In this document: positions 8,233 through 16,013 of the stretch, piece by piece
Position numbering within the stretch: the stretch's first letter is position 1
Layout of the letters: every line of letters starts with the position of its first letter
Translations under genes and position numbers: made by a program
The notes under the pieces: generated by a model
Told to the model about the DNA's origin: nothing
What the model saw: only the letters and a program-made list of their open reading frames with translations
Database searches by the model: none
Origin: VRUE01 sp035997045
Lineage (GTDB): Bacteria; Actinomycetota; Thermoleophilia; Solirubrobacterales; 70-9
Direction of reading: 5' to 3'
Length of the DNA: 58,328 bases
NCBI GenBank assembly: GCA_035997045.1
Contig: DASYIY010000007.1
Span: 1 to 58,328 of the forward strand

Positions 8233-8724
8233 GTGACGGACCGGCCGTCCGGAAGGGACGAGAGCGAGGACGCGCGCCTCGACCGCAACCTTGGCGAGTT
8301 GCTGCAGGAGCTGCGCGTTGCCCTGCCCGGGGTACAGGTTCTCTTCGCCTTCCTGCTCGCGGTCCCCTTCCAGCAGAACTTCACCAAGATCACTCCCTTC
8401 GAGAAGGACGTCTACTTCGCCACCCTGCTCTGCACGGCGATGTCGGCGGCGCTGCTGATCGCGCCCTCGGCCTACCACCGGATCACCTTTCACCTGCAGC
8501 AGAAGCACGAGCTGGTCTTCCTCGCCAACCGCTTCACGATCGCCGGTCTCTCCTTCCTCGCCCTGGCGATGACCGGGGCGATCGTCCTGATCACCGACGT
8601 CCTCTTTGGCACCGCCGCGACAACGATCGTCACCGGCCTCGCCGCTGCCATCGTCTTCGTCGTCCTCTGGTACGTGCTGCCGCTGCGACGCCGCTTCAGT
8701 CTGGAGGAGAGTCGACGGCCCTGA
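8233..8724 (+). CDS. DUF6328 family membrane protein
   Basis: A 163-aa protein with a short charged N-terminus (SEDARLDRNLGELLQELRVALPG) followed by four predicted membrane spans. VQVLFAFLLAVPFQQNF, TPFEKDVYFATLL and LIAPSAYHRITF are typical of the DUF6328 family, which is widespread in actinobacteria and has no assigned function. The start is GTG at 8233; the frame is open far upstream but that part is antisense to the photolyase. The last 29 nt overlap the convergent HD-domain gene. Position opposite a photolyase hints at a shared signal, but nothing in the protein shows this. Confidence 0.8.
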   Translation: MTDRPSGRDESEDARLDRNLGELLQELRVALPGVQVLFAFLLAVPFQQNFTKITPFEKDVYFATLLCTAMSAALLIAPSAYHRITFHLQQKHELVFLANRFTIAGLSFLALAMTGAIVLITDVLFGTAATTIVTGLAAAIVFVVLWYVLPLRRRFSLEESRRP

Positions 8725-9310
8725 AGCGGTCGCCCCAAAGGGCGACCATCTCGTCGGCGAATTCGTCGGTCAGAGCCATCCCGACCGCCTGCTCGAAGAG
8801 CATTTCGAGGTCGGCCTCCCAGATGTAGATCTTGAGGTCGAGCGGGACCGCGAGTTCGTCGCTGACTCCCTCGGCGATCAGCGCGTAGGCCTCGCGCAGC
8901 ATCGCCACGTTGGTCAGTTTGTCGGCGGCGAAGATCGCCAGCGCCGCCGGGTCGGCCTCCGCGACCCGTCGCCGGTGCTCGTCCTTGCGCTCCTCGTAGT
9001 CGGCGATCGTCTCGTCTTCGGTCAGCGCCTCGACCAGGTCGCCGACGACGTCGCCGAAGTGCTCGCGCACGTCGGCGATTTCCGTATCGCTCTTCTCGAC
9101 CACGTCGTGCAGCAGTCCAGCGGCGAGCACCTCGTCGCCGTAGCGGTGCTCGAGCAGGATCGCGGCAACCGCGACCGGGTGATCGATGTAGGGATGTCCG
9201 TCGCTGCCGCGCCGAAGCTGGCCCGCGTGAGCCCGCCGCGCCGTTTCCAGTGCGTCCCTGACCAGATCGGATCTCCCGACTGCAGCGTCGATGCCAGAGG
9301 TCGACGACAT
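8696..9310 (-). CDS. HD-domain phosphohydrolase, RelA/SpoT hydrolase-like (MESH1-type)
   Basis: A 204-aa stand-alone HD protein. It carries ARRAHAGQLRRGSDGHPYIDHPVAVAAIL and GLLHDVVEKSDT, which hold the His/His-Asp metal ligands, and DKLTNVAML further on. The order matches the hydrolase half of RelA/SpoT proteins without a synthetase domain, so it may degrade (p)ppGpp or NADPH as MESH1-like enzymes do. The gene overlaps the convergent DUF6328 gene by 29 nt. The substrate is inferred from family only. Confidence 0.78.
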   Translation of the reverse strand: MSSTSGIDAAVGRSDLVRDALETARRAHAGQLRRGSDGHPYIDHPVAVAAILLEHRYGDEVLAAGLLHDVVEKSDTEIADVREHFGDVVGDLVEALTEDETIADYEERKDEHRRRVAEADPAALAIFAADKLTNVAMLREAYALIAEGVSDELAVPLDLKIYIWEADLEMLFEQAVGMALTDEFADEMVALWGDRFRAVDSPPD

Positions 9311-9371
9311 CCCGCGTGCCAGGGTAGCGGGACTACCAAGCCTGGTGAACCATGGTGTTTAACTCAGGTAG

Positions 9372-10253
9372 CTAACTTGCAGAAGCGGCGCTCGCCGCAT
9401 GGGCCGGCAGCTCGTACTCGCTGCGCTCCATCGCCAGCTCGATCTCGCCCTCGGCGCCGCCCAGCGCAAGCCAGCGCTGCTGCGCTTCGGCGCCGAGCTG
9501 GTCGAGCCGCTCGTCGGAGTGCATCGGATCGTGGTGAAAGAGCACCGTGCGCGCCGCGTTGGCGCGGCGGGCGAAGGAGAGCGAGTGCGAGAGCGAGGAG
9601 TGGCCCCAGCCGATGTGGTCGGGGTACTCGGCGTCGGCGTACTGGCCGTCGTGGATCAGCAGCGAGGCGTCGCGGGCGAGGCCGAGGCCGGAGATCCAGT
9701 CCTCCTCGAGCGCATCGATGTCGGCGCCGAGGGCGGGCTCGTGGTCGGGGATGTAGGCCAGCGAGGAGTCGCCGTCGTCGATCCGGTAGCCGAGCGTCGG
9801 GCCGCGGTGGGCGACCGAGGCGGCGCTGATCCGCGCCGAGCCGATCTCCCACTCGGTTTGCGGGCAGTGGCGGAAGGAGACGTCGCAGGGCAGCTCGCGG
9901 ACCTCGACCGGCGAGAGCGGTGCCGAGATGTAGCGGGCGATGCGGTCGCGCAGCGAGGCCTCCGGCGAGGCCGGGCCCCAGATCACGATCTCCGTCTGGG
10001 CGCGGAAGGCCGGGGCGAAGAAGACGAGGCCCTGGATGTGGTCGAGGTGGAGGTGGGTGAGGAGGATGTGGAGGCGGGCCGGCTCGGCGGCGAGGGCAAG
10101 GCCGAGGCTGCGGATGCCGGTGCCGGCGTCGAGGGCCAGCATCGAGCCGTCGGAGAGGGTGACGCCGACGCAGGAGGTGTTGCCGCCGTAGCGGATCGTC
10201 TCCGGCCCCGGGGAGGGAATCGATCCGCGCGTGCCCCAGAGCTTGACTTTCAT
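9372..10253 (-). CDS. Metallo-beta-lactamase fold hydrolase
   Basis: A 293-aa MBL-fold protein beginning MKVKLWGTRGSIPSPGPETIRYGGNTSC, a start shared by a broad group of cytosolic MBL phosphodiesterase-like proteins. Metal ligands are in LTHLHLDHIQGL, IPDHEP, LIHDGQY and FHHDPMHSD. The ATG at 10253 follows the PAS-protein stop by one base, so the two are coupled. A PAS sensor next to such a hydrolase suggests signal turnover (for example a cyclic nucleotide), but the substrate is unknown. Confidence 0.82.
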   Translation of the reverse strand: MKVKLWGTRGSIPSPGPETIRYGGNTSCVGVTLSDGSMLALDAGTGIRSLGLALAAEPARLHILLTHLHLDHIQGLVFFAPAFRAQTEIVIWGPASPEASLRDRIARYISAPLSPVEVRELPCDVSFRHCPQTEWEIGSARISAASVAHRGPTLGYRIDDGDSSLAYIPDHEPALGADIDALEEDWISGLGLARDASLLIHDGQYADAEYPDHIGWGHSSLSHSLSFARRANAARTVLFHHDPMHSDERLDQLGAEAQQRWLALGGAEGEIELAMERSEYELPAHAASAASAS

Positions 10254-10254
10254 C

Positions 10255-10662
10255 TCAGTGACCGGTCCCGTTGCTCGAACCGGCCGGCCAGAAGACGGCG
10301 ATCGCTCCCTGCGAGCCGTGGGCGGTGAGGATCGGGAAGGCCGAGACCTCGACCTGGTGGCGGGCGCCGTCGGCGGAGCTGATCTGGAAGTCGGCGTGGG
10401 CGGGGCGGCCGTTGCGCACCGCGACGACCAGCGGCAGCTCGTCGTAGGGGATCGGCTCGCCGCTGTTGTCGAAGGGGCCGAACATCGATCCCCACTCCTC
10501 GGCGCCGACCGTGCCCAGCTCTTCGAAGCGCTTGCCGAGCAGCGCGCCGGCAGCCTCGTTGTAGAAGACGAGGACGCCACCCTCGTCGACCAGGAAGGCC
10601 GGAGTCGAGAGCGCAGACATCAAGTTGCGAGCGAGAATAAGCTCGAGCGGCTTCTGCGTCAC
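10255..10662 (-). CDS. Single PAS-domain protein
   Basis: A 135-aa protein that is essentially one PAS domain: LSTPAFLVDEGGVLVFYNEAAGALLGKRFEELG, a middle with YDELPLVVAVRNGRPAH, and the closing strands VEVSAFPILTAHGSQGAIAVFW. It has no output domain. GTG at 10662 is preferred because it overlaps the stop of a small upstream frame (GTGA); GTG at 10671 and ATG at 10620 are alternatives. The MBL hydrolase follows after one base and is the probable partner. The ligand is unknown. Confidence 0.75.
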   Translation of the reverse strand: MTQKPLELILARNLMSALSTPAFLVDEGGVLVFYNEAAGALLGKRFEELGTVGAEEWGSMFGPFDNSGEPIPYDELPLVVAVRNGRPAHADFQISSADGARHQVEVSAFPILTAHGSQGAIAVFWPAGSSNGTGH

Positions 10663-10781
10663 AGATGACACTTTAGATAGTTGGGATCGACACAGCCGGG
10701 TGGGGGAGAGACAGGTGGTGAAGCAGAAGCGAGACGAGTACCTTCGATCCCCAGCAGTTCCAACTGCGTGACATCGATCAC
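10659..10781 (-). CDS. Small 40-aa frame coupled to the PAS gene
   Basis: GTG at 10781 opens a 40-codon frame starting IDVTQLELLGIEGTRLAS, continuing through a Pro-rich stretch (SPPPG) and ending in DPNYLKCHL. Its stop TGA overlaps the PAS gene GTG as GTGA, the same coupling used elsewhere in the window. There is no clear Shine-Dalgarno and no family that I recognise. It might be a leader peptide or a chance frame. Confidence 0.3.
   Translation of the reverse strand: MIDVTQLELLGIEGTRLASASPPVSPPPGCVDPNYLKCHL
10754..10767. promoter_or_regulatory. Palindrome in divergent intergenic region
   Basis: GCAGTTCCAACTGC is a perfect 14-bp palindrome in the roughly 170 bp between the PAS gene and the divergent acyltransferase. 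It could be an operator. It also falls inside the small 40-aa frame, so coding constraint is an alternative explanation. Confidence 0.3.
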
Positions 10782-10829
10782 TTTGAATTCTCGCTGTCGG
10801 GCGGGTATCGAATACCGTCCCGCTCCCCG

Positions 10830-11504
10830 ATGGAGGCTTCGACGAAACCACAGGCCGACGCAGCCCACCCGCTCGGGCCGGCGAAGGAGCCGAGCCCGAT
10901 GTACCGGACGGCGATGGCGGTCTGCAAGCCGGTGGCGCTCTGGGGCGGCCTGCAGGCCGAGGGGCTGGAGGTGCTGCCCGAGAGCGGTCCGGTGCTGGTC
11001 GTCGGCAACCACGACAGCCACTGGGACCCGGTGATGGTCGGGATCTCGGCGATCCGCCGCCGCCAGATCAAAGCCCTGGCCAAGGCCGAACTCTGGGACG
11101 TGCGCGGCCTCGCCCCGATCCTCAACGGCATGGGGCAGATCCCGATCCAGCGCGACGCCGGCGACGCCGGTGCGCTGGCGCGGGCGATCGAGGAACTGCG
11201 GCGCGGCGCCTGCATCGGCGTCTTCCCGGAAGGAACCCGTTCGCGCGGCAAGGTGCTGCGGGCGCGCAGCGGCGTCGGCCGCCTCGCGCTCGAGGTCCCC
11301 GAGGCAAAGCTCGTCTGCGTGGCGATCGAGGGCACCTCCGACCTCACCGGCTTCCCCAAGCGCCCGAAGCTGCGGATCCGATTCTTCGAGCCGGCCGGCG
11401 GGCAGGCTCAGCCTGGGGAGGGGGCGGGAGAGCTCGCGGTCCGGCTGCTGGCCGAGATCCGCGCGCTCGTCCCACCCTCGATCTCCGCCCGCAAGCGCTC
11501 CTAG
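10830..11504 (+). CDS. 1-acylglycerol-3-phosphate acyltransferase (PlsC family)
   Basis: A 224-aa acyltransferase. The catalytic block is VVGNHDSHWDPVMV, where NHxxHxD-type spacing replaces the textbook HX4D only in flanks, and the phosphate-binding block is GVFPEGTRSRG. IRRRQIKALAKAELW and GMGQIPIQRD are the other conserved segments. It should add an acyl chain to lysophosphatidate or a related acceptor at the membrane. Its TAG shares the tetramer CTAG at 11501-11504 with the convergent lipoprotein gene's stop, so the two genes end on top of each other. Confidence 0.86.
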   Translation: MEASTKPQADAAHPLGPAKEPSPMYRTAMAVCKPVALWGGLQAEGLEVLPESGPVLVVGNHDSHWDPVMVGISAIRRRQIKALAKAELWDVRGLAPILNGMGQIPIQRDAGDAGALARAIEELRRGACIGVFPEGTRSRGKVLRARSGVGRLALEVPEAKLVCVAIEGTSDLTGFPKRPKLRIRFFEPAGGQAQPGEGAGELAVRLLAEIRALVPPSISARKRS

Positions 11505-12022
11505 TGGCCGGCCTTCTCGCCGTTGGGGTGTAGCGGGTACCAGGAGGCGCCGAAGGCCTTGCTGTCGGTGCCGTTGTCTTCGCCGGGATTCTTGTCCTCG
11601 ACGAAGGTGTAGAGCGGCCAACCCGCGTAGGTGACCTGGACCGTTCCGTCTTTGCGTTCGGTCGTGCCCAGTTTCGAGGCCATCGCGCCTTCGCCGGCCT
11701 GCGGCTTGCCTTCGGTGCTCAGCGGTGGCCAGCCCTGTTCGCAGGCGCCATAGCAGGCGGATTCGCCGTTCTGGTCCTTCTGGAAGTAGTAGAGGGTCAG
11801 GCCTTTCGAGTCGACCAGCACCTTGCCGACCCCCTTGGCGGTGCCGACGGTTATCGGCGCCCCTTCGCTCTTCGCGGCGGCGGGTTTGGTGGTCGATTCA
11901 CCGCCAGAGCCGTAGGCGCCGCCGGAGCTCGAGCTGCTGCTGTTGCTACTGCTACCGCAGCCGGCAATCGCCAGGACGGCGATCAGCGCCAGGGCGGCGA
12001 AGGCGGGAAAGGTCTTTCTCAC
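11501..12022 (-). CDS. Secreted-repeat (COG4315-like) lipoprotein
   Basis: A 173-aa exported protein. It has the lipoprotein signal VRKTFPAFAALALIAVLAIAGCGSSS, a Ser/Gly-rich linker, then two copies of the short repeat seen in PF03640 proteins: GKVLVDSKGLTLYYFQKDQNGESACYGACEQGWPPL and the second ending AGWPLYTFVEDKNPGEDNG with ASWYPLHPNGE. The start is GTG at 12022 with AGGAGG upstream, overlapping the anti-sigma stop (GTGA). Its function is unknown; being third in the sigma/anti-sigma operon it may be the surface target or sensor of that system. Confidence 0.85.
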   Translation of the reverse strand: MRKTFPAFAALALIAVLAIAGCGSSSNSSSSSSGGAYGSGGESTTKPAAAKSEGAPITVGTAKGVGKVLVDSKGLTLYYFQKDQNGESACYGACEQGWPPLSTEGKPQAGEGAMASKLGTTERKDGTVQVTYAGWPLYTFVEDKNPGEDNGTDSKAFGASWYPLHPNGEKAGH

Positions 12023-12726
12023 GTTGGTTCCTCCTCTTGGGGTTGCATGCTCAGGGCCGTCCCGCCCTTGTCCAGCGGCGCGACGAAAGTTCGGTTGCCC
12101 GCGTGAACGACGAGGGCTTTGGCGCGGGAGAGGTCGAGCGCGGCGCTGAGCACGGCCGAGGCGTCGCCTCCCCAGCGGTAACGGAAGGTGCCGGCCGAGA
12201 CGTCGCGGCCGCCCGGCCCGCGCATGTAGACGCGGCAGAGCGTGCCCGAGCGGATGCCGCTCACGTACATGTGGATTTCGGTGCCGAAGGCTTGCGGCTC
12301 CAGCGCCGCGGCGATCTTCACCCCCGCAGGCAGCGAGCGGAAGGAGATGTGCTGCTCGGGGCCGCCGCTCTCGCCGCTGGAGAGGACGAAGATCGCCAGG
12401 ACGGCCGCTGCGGCCGTTGCCGCGGCGCCGCCCAGCCCGAGGCCGAAGCGGAGGCGGCGGTGGCGGCGCTTCGAGCGGCGCTCGGCGTCGATCGTCGCCG
12501 CGACCCGCTTGCCCAGCTCCGGCGGCGGCAAGGGTGCCGGGCCGAAGCGCTCGGGATCGGCGTGGGGGAGCAGACTGGCGACCGAGCCGAGCGCGGCGGC
12601 CTCGGCCCGGCAGGCCGGGCAGCCCTCGAGGTGGGCCTCCAGGCTCACCCGCTCCTCGTCGCCGAGGTGGTCGAGCGCGTAGGCGCCCAGGGACTCCCGC
12701 CATTCCCTGCAGCTCTCAGTCTTCAT
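12019..12726 (-). CDS. Membrane-bound zinc-finger anti-sigma factor
   Basis: A 235-aa protein. The N-terminus holds a ZAS motif (EAHLEGCPACRAE, H-x3-C-x2-C) within an anti-sigma domain. Residues about 100-122 form one membrane span (GLGLGGAAATAAAAVLAIFVLSS), and the rest is an outside domain of about 110 residues. It overlaps the sigma gene by 11 nt. It should hold the ECF sigma at the membrane until a redox or envelope signal releases it. The signal itself cannot be read from the sequence. Confidence 0.87.
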   Translation of the reverse strand: MKTESCREWRESLGAYALDHLGDEERVSLEAHLEGCPACRAEAAALGSVASLLPHADPERFGPAPLPPPELGKRVAATIDAERRSKRRHRRLRFGLGLGGAAATAAAAVLAIFVLSSGESGGPEQHISFRSLPAGVKIAAALEPQAFGTEIHMYVSGIRSGTLCRVYMRGPGGRDVSAGTFRYRWGGDASAVLSAALDLSRAKALVVHAGNRTFVAPLDKGGTALSMQPQEEEPT

Positions 12727-13225
12727 AGCCCATCTCCTCGAGCACGACCCGCAGCGCGCGCAGGCCGTAGTAGACGCGGCTCTTCACCGTTCCCTCCGGG
12801 ACGCCGAGCTCCGCGGCGACCTCGGCGTAGGGGCGGCCGCGGTAGTAGGTCTCGACCAGCACGCGGCGGTGATCGTCGCCGATCCGGCGCATCGCCTCCT
12901 CGATCTGCCAGGAGAGCAGCGCCTCGTCGAAGGGCTCGACCGAGGGCTCGATGCCGCCCTCGGCGACGCCCGGCCGCGAGCTGCGGGCGCGGCCGAGGTC
13001 GATGACGACGTTGCGCAGGATCGCAAAGAGCCAGGTGCGCAGCGAGCCGATCTGCGGGTCGAAGCGCTCGCCGGCCCGCCAGGCCCGCAGGAATGTCTCC
13101 TGCACGGCCTCTTCGGCGAGGCCCGGGTCGGCGAGCGAGCGAACCGCGAAGCCGTACAGCTCTGCCGCATGGGCTGCGTAGGCCTCGCGCACATCCCGCT
13201 CGCGGGTCAGAGCACCGGAAGCCAT
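12716..13225 (-). CDS. ECF RNA polymerase sigma factor
   Basis: A 169-aa sigma-70 family protein with region 2 (AELYGFAVRSLADPGLAEEAVQETFLRAWRAGERFDP, then LRTWLFAILRNVVIDLGRAR) and region 4 (IGDDHRRVLVETYYRGRPYAEVAAELGVPEGTVKSRVYYGLRAL). There is no region 1 or 3, as expected for ECF factors. The anti-sigma gene overlaps its 3' end. A candidate ECF-type promoter lies about 45 bp upstream, which would make the operon self-activating. Confidence 0.92.
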   Translation of the reverse strand: MASGALTRERDVREAYAAHAAELYGFAVRSLADPGLAEEAVQETFLRAWRAGERFDPQIGSLRTWLFAILRNVVIDLGRARSSRPGVAEGGIEPSVEPFDEALLSWQIEEAMRRIGDDHRRVLVETYYRGRPYAEVAAELGVPEGTVKSRVYYGLRALRVVLEEMGYED

Positions 13226-13269
13226 CTCAGGCCGATCTTGGAGCAGGTATGCAGATCACGACTGTCCGG

Positions 13270-13297
13270 GATACGAACGGCCGCCGGTGCGGGTTCA
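13270..13297 (-). promoter_or_regulatory. Candidate ECF-type promoter of the sigma operon
   Basis: On the minus strand TGAACC (13292-13297) is followed after 16 bp by CGTATC (13270-13275). This resembles the AAC/CGT pattern recognised by many ECF sigma factors. The distance to the sigma gene start is 45 bp. The match is by eye. Confidence 0.4.
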
Positions 13298-13314
13298 GGC
13301 CAAACGCAGCCTTG

Positions 13315-13461
13315 CTACTCCATTTTCCCGATCTTGAAGATTTTCGTGCCGCAGTCTGGGCACGTACCTTGGATCGCCGGGCGACCATTCTTCATCGTCA
13401 CCTGTTTGGCGTCTTTGATCTCGACCTTCTTTCGCTCCTTGACGCAGTAACCCTCGGGCAT
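13315..13461 (-). CDS. DUF5679 small zinc-ribbon-like protein
   Basis: A 48-aa protein starting MPEGYCVKERKKVEIKDAKQ, followed by VTMKNGRPAIQGTCPDCGTKIFKIGK. The second part is the DUF5679 signature. Most members that I know of have CxxC in both halves. Here the first knuckle reads CVKERK, so one of four expected Cys ligands is missing. The ATG at 13461 has AAAGGACGG upstream. The role is unknown. Confidence 0.8.
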   Translation of the reverse strand: MPEGYCVKERKKVEIKDAKQVTMKNGRPAIQGTCPDCGTKIFKIGKME

Positions 13462-13560
13462 TGGTAGCCGTCCTTTCACTGCCTTGGCGGCAGAGCTCGC
13501 GGTCGTCGCGAGATCGAATTGCGGCGAATGTAACGCAGTCGGGGGACGACGAAGGAAAGA

Positions 13561-13578
13561 TTGTGCCGTTCGGCACAA
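13561..13578 (-). terminator. Probable intrinsic terminator after the coiled-coil gene
   Basis: TTGTGCCGTTCGGCACAA has 8-bp arms around a two-base turn. It lies 5 bp after the stop of the 83-aa gene (minus strand) and is followed on that strand by TCTTTCC. The T tract is weak, but hairpin and position fit. Confidence 0.6.
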
Positions 13579-13582
13579 ATAC

Positions 13583-13834
13583 CTACCTCGCCTGTAGTTC
13601 GCTTTCGAGGTTCGTGACCTTCGTTTCGAGCGCTTCGATCCTGGCCGTGAGTTCGCTCTGCAGCGTCTTCGCATCGCTTTCGCTGACCTGGTTGCTCTGC
13701 GCGTCGACGCCGAGGTAAATGCCGACGGCCGCGCCGCCGACGGCGATCGCGACGAGGACGAGGAAGACGCGGGTGCGCATCTTCAGCTTGCGCTCGACAA
13801 TCCCGATCCACGCCCTTAGCCCGTCCAGCGACAT
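13583..13834 (-). CDS. Small membrane-anchored coiled-coil protein
   Basis: An 83-aa protein: a basic cytosolic N-terminus (LRAWIGIVERKLKMRTR), one membrane span (VFLVLVAIAVGGAAVGIYLGV), then about 35 outside residues with a heptad-like pattern (LQSELTARIEALETKVTNLESELQAR). No family is recognised. It is divergent from the thiolase operon and is followed by a terminator-like hairpin, so it is probably monocistronic. Confidence 0.6.
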   Translation of the reverse strand: MSLDGLRAWIGIVERKLKMRTRVFLVLVAIAVGGAAVGIYLGVDAQSNQVSESDAKTLQSELTARIEALETKVTNLESELQAR

Positions 13835-13928
13835 CGCTCTAACTTAGAGCCTGCCGCGGAGCCCTGCGCTCCCAATCCACTACCCTGCGGCCCGCACTTC
13901 CCGACCCCAGCCCGCAAGGAGAGAACGC

Positions 13929-15089
13929 ATGCCCGAGGCAGTAATCGTCGACACCATCCGCACGCCGATCGGCCGTGCCTTCAAGGGCTCGCTGGCCCAG
14001 CTGCGTCCGGAGGAGATGGGCGCCTACGTGGTCGACCAGCTGCTCGAGCGCAACTCGGGTGTCGATCCGGCCTTGGTCGAGGATCTCTTCTGCGGCGTCG
14101 GCATGCCGCAGGGCCTGGAGGCTTTCAACATCGGCCGGATAATTGCGCTGCTCTCCGAGAAGCTGCCGCAGACGGTCAATGGCGTCACGGTTTCGCGCTA
14201 CTGCTCCTCCAGCCTCGACGCGATCCGTCACGCCGGCAACGCGATCAAGGCCGGCGAGGGCGACGTCTACATCGCCGCCGGAGTCGAGTGGGTGAGCCGT
14301 TTCAACGAGCGCACCGAGCCGGCCGGTGCCGACGATCGCAACCCCAACTTGATCGGCGAGAACGGCCAGCCCAATGCCTACATCGACATGGGCCTGACCG
14401 CGGTCAACGTCGCCAACCACTACGAGGTCAGCCGCGCCGACATGGACAAGATCGCGCAGCGCTCGCAGGAACTGGCCGTCCAGTCCCAGGAGGACGGCTT
14501 CTTCGACCGCGAAATCGTCCCGGTGACGCTGCCCGACGGCACCGAGGTCGCCAAGGACGACGGTCCGCGCGCCTCCTCGACCCTGGAGAAGCTGAGTCAG
14601 CTGCCCGAGGCCTTCGGCGGCGGCGGCGTCACCGCCGGCAACTCCTGCCCGCTCAACGACGGCGCCGCCGCGGTGCTGCTGATGAGCGACACCAAGGCCA
14701 AGGAGCTGGGCTTGACCCCGCGCGCCCGCATCGTCACCGCGGCCACCTGGGGCAACGAGCCCGAGTACATGGGCGTCGCCCCGATCGGCGCGATCAAGAA
14801 GGTGCTCGATCGCTCCGGGATGACGATGGAGGACGTCGGCACGGTCGAGCTAAACGAGGCCTTCGCCGCCCAGGTGATCCCGATCATGGACGAATGCGAC
14901 ATCCCGCTGGAGAAGCTCAACACCCACGGCGGCGCGATCGCCCTCGGCCACCCCTTCGGCATGACCGGCGCCCGCATGATGGGCACCCTGCTCAACGCGA
15001 TGGAGACCGATGACCACCAGGTCGGGATCGAGACCATGTGCGTCGCCGGTGGCCAGGGCAAGGCCATGATCGTGGAAAGACTGAACTGA
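13929..15089 (+). CDS. Thiolase (acetyl-CoA acyltransferase)
   Basis: A 386-aa thiolase with the acylated cysteine in SRYCSSSLDAIRHAGNAI, the His-containing NTHGGAIALGHPFGMTGAR, and the second catalytic Cys in TMCVAGGQGKAMI. NEAFAAQV is also present. It cleaves or forms 3-ketoacyl-CoA. It heads an operon with crotonase, monooxygenase and thioesterase genes, so a degradative role on a CoA-bound substrate is likelier than acetoacetyl-CoA synthesis. GGAGAG lies upstream of its ATG. Confidence 0.93.
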   Translation: MPEAVIVDTIRTPIGRAFKGSLAQLRPEEMGAYVVDQLLERNSGVDPALVEDLFCGVGMPQGLEAFNIGRIIALLSEKLPQTVNGVTVSRYCSSSLDAIRHAGNAIKAGEGDVYIAAGVEWVSRFNERTEPAGADDRNPNLIGENGQPNAYIDMGLTAVNVANHYEVSRADMDKIAQRSQELAVQSQEDGFFDREIVPVTLPDGTEVAKDDGPRASSTLEKLSQLPEAFGGGGVTAGNSCPLNDGAAAVLLMSDTKAKELGLTPRARIVTAATWGNEPEYMGVAPIGAIKKVLDRSGMTMEDVGTVELNEAFAAQVIPIMDECDIPLEKLNTHGGAIALGHPFGMTGARMMGTLLNAMETDDHQVGIETMCVAGGQGKAMIVERLN

Positions 15090-15101
15090 GGTAAAGGGGC
15101 C

Positions 15102-16013
15102 GTGCGACTCGAGACGCTGACTTACGAGAGCAGCGATCGGGTCGCGCGCATCGCCCTGAACCGGCCGGACCGCGGCAATGGAATTACGCCGCGGATGCCG
15201 GTCGAGTTGGCAGCCTGCGTCGAGCAGGCCAATCTCGATCCGGCGGTGCACGCGATTGCGCTCACTGGAAATGGCAGTGGGTTTTGCGGCGGCTACGACT
15301 TGGTCGCCTCAGCCGAGGGGGACATGGGCGAGCTGGGTGGGGTGGAGGCGCCGTCGGGCTCGCCGCTGGACCCAGCGACGATCGGCGCCAACCATGCGCC
15401 CGAATCGAACTGGGATCCCGTTACCGATTTCCAGTTCATGTCGCGCAACGTGCGCGGCTTCATGAGCCTTTTTCACTCCGAGAAGCCGGTGCTCTGCAAG
15501 GTGCACGGCTACTGCGTCGCCGGCGGCACCGACATGGCGCTCTGCTCGGACCTTCTGATCATCGGGGCGGACGCCAAGATCGGCTACCCGCCGGCGCGGG
15601 TCTGGGGCTCGCCGACGACGGCGATGTGGGCGGCCCGGCTGGGCCCGATGCGGGCCAAGCGGCTGCTGCTCACCGGCGACTCGCTGACCGGCGCCCAGGC
15701 CGAGGAGTGGGGGCTGGCGACCGAGGCGCCGCCGGCCGCGGAGCTGGACGAGCGCTTCGAGACGTTGCTGGCCCGCGTCGCCCGGATGCCGATCAACCAG
15801 CTGGTGATGATGAAGATGCTGGTCAACCAGTCCCTCTACGCCCAGGGCCTGCACCAGACCCAGCTGCTGGGGACCTTCTTCGACGGCATCGCCCGTCACA
15901 CCGAGGAGGGCCACGGCTTCGTCCGCCGCGCCGCCGAGTCCGGCTTCAAGGAGGCGGTGCGCGAGCGCGACGAGCCCTTCGGCGACTTCGGCCGGGAAGG
16001 CTTCGGGATATGA
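15102..16013 (+). CDS. Enoyl-CoA hydratase/isomerase (crotonase) family protein
   Basis: A 303-aa crotonase, slightly longer than the usual 260 aa. It has ARIALNRPDRGNGI at the N-terminus, the oxyanion-hole segments GNGSGFCGGYDLV and KVHGYCVAGGTDMALCSDLLI, and PPARVWGSPTTAMWAARLG. About 30 extra residues after the first oxyanion hole (GELGGVEAPSGSPLD) enlarge that loop. The start is GTG at 15102 with AGGTAAAGGGG before it. The 3' end overlaps the monooxygenase start as ATGA. The substrate is unknown. Confidence 0.88.
   Translation: MRLETLTYESSDRVARIALNRPDRGNGITPRMPVELAACVEQANLDPAVHAIALTGNGSGFCGGYDLVASAEGDMGELGGVEAPSGSPLDPATIGANHAPESNWDPVTDFQFMSRNVRGFMSLFHSEKPVLCKVHGYCVAGGTDMALCSDLLIIGADAKIGYPPARVWGSPTTAMWAARLGPMRAKRLLLTGDSLTGAQAEEWGLATEAPPAAELDERFETLLARVARMPINQLVMMKMLVNQSLYAQGLHQTQLLGTFFDGIARHTEEGHGFVRRAAESGFKEAVRERDEPFGDFGREGFGI

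Noticed and set aside
8221..8235. ATGGTG at 8222 as start of the DUF6328 gene
   Set aside because: That ATG is in a different frame from the DUF6328 protein; only the GTG at 8233 is in frame near the conserved start.
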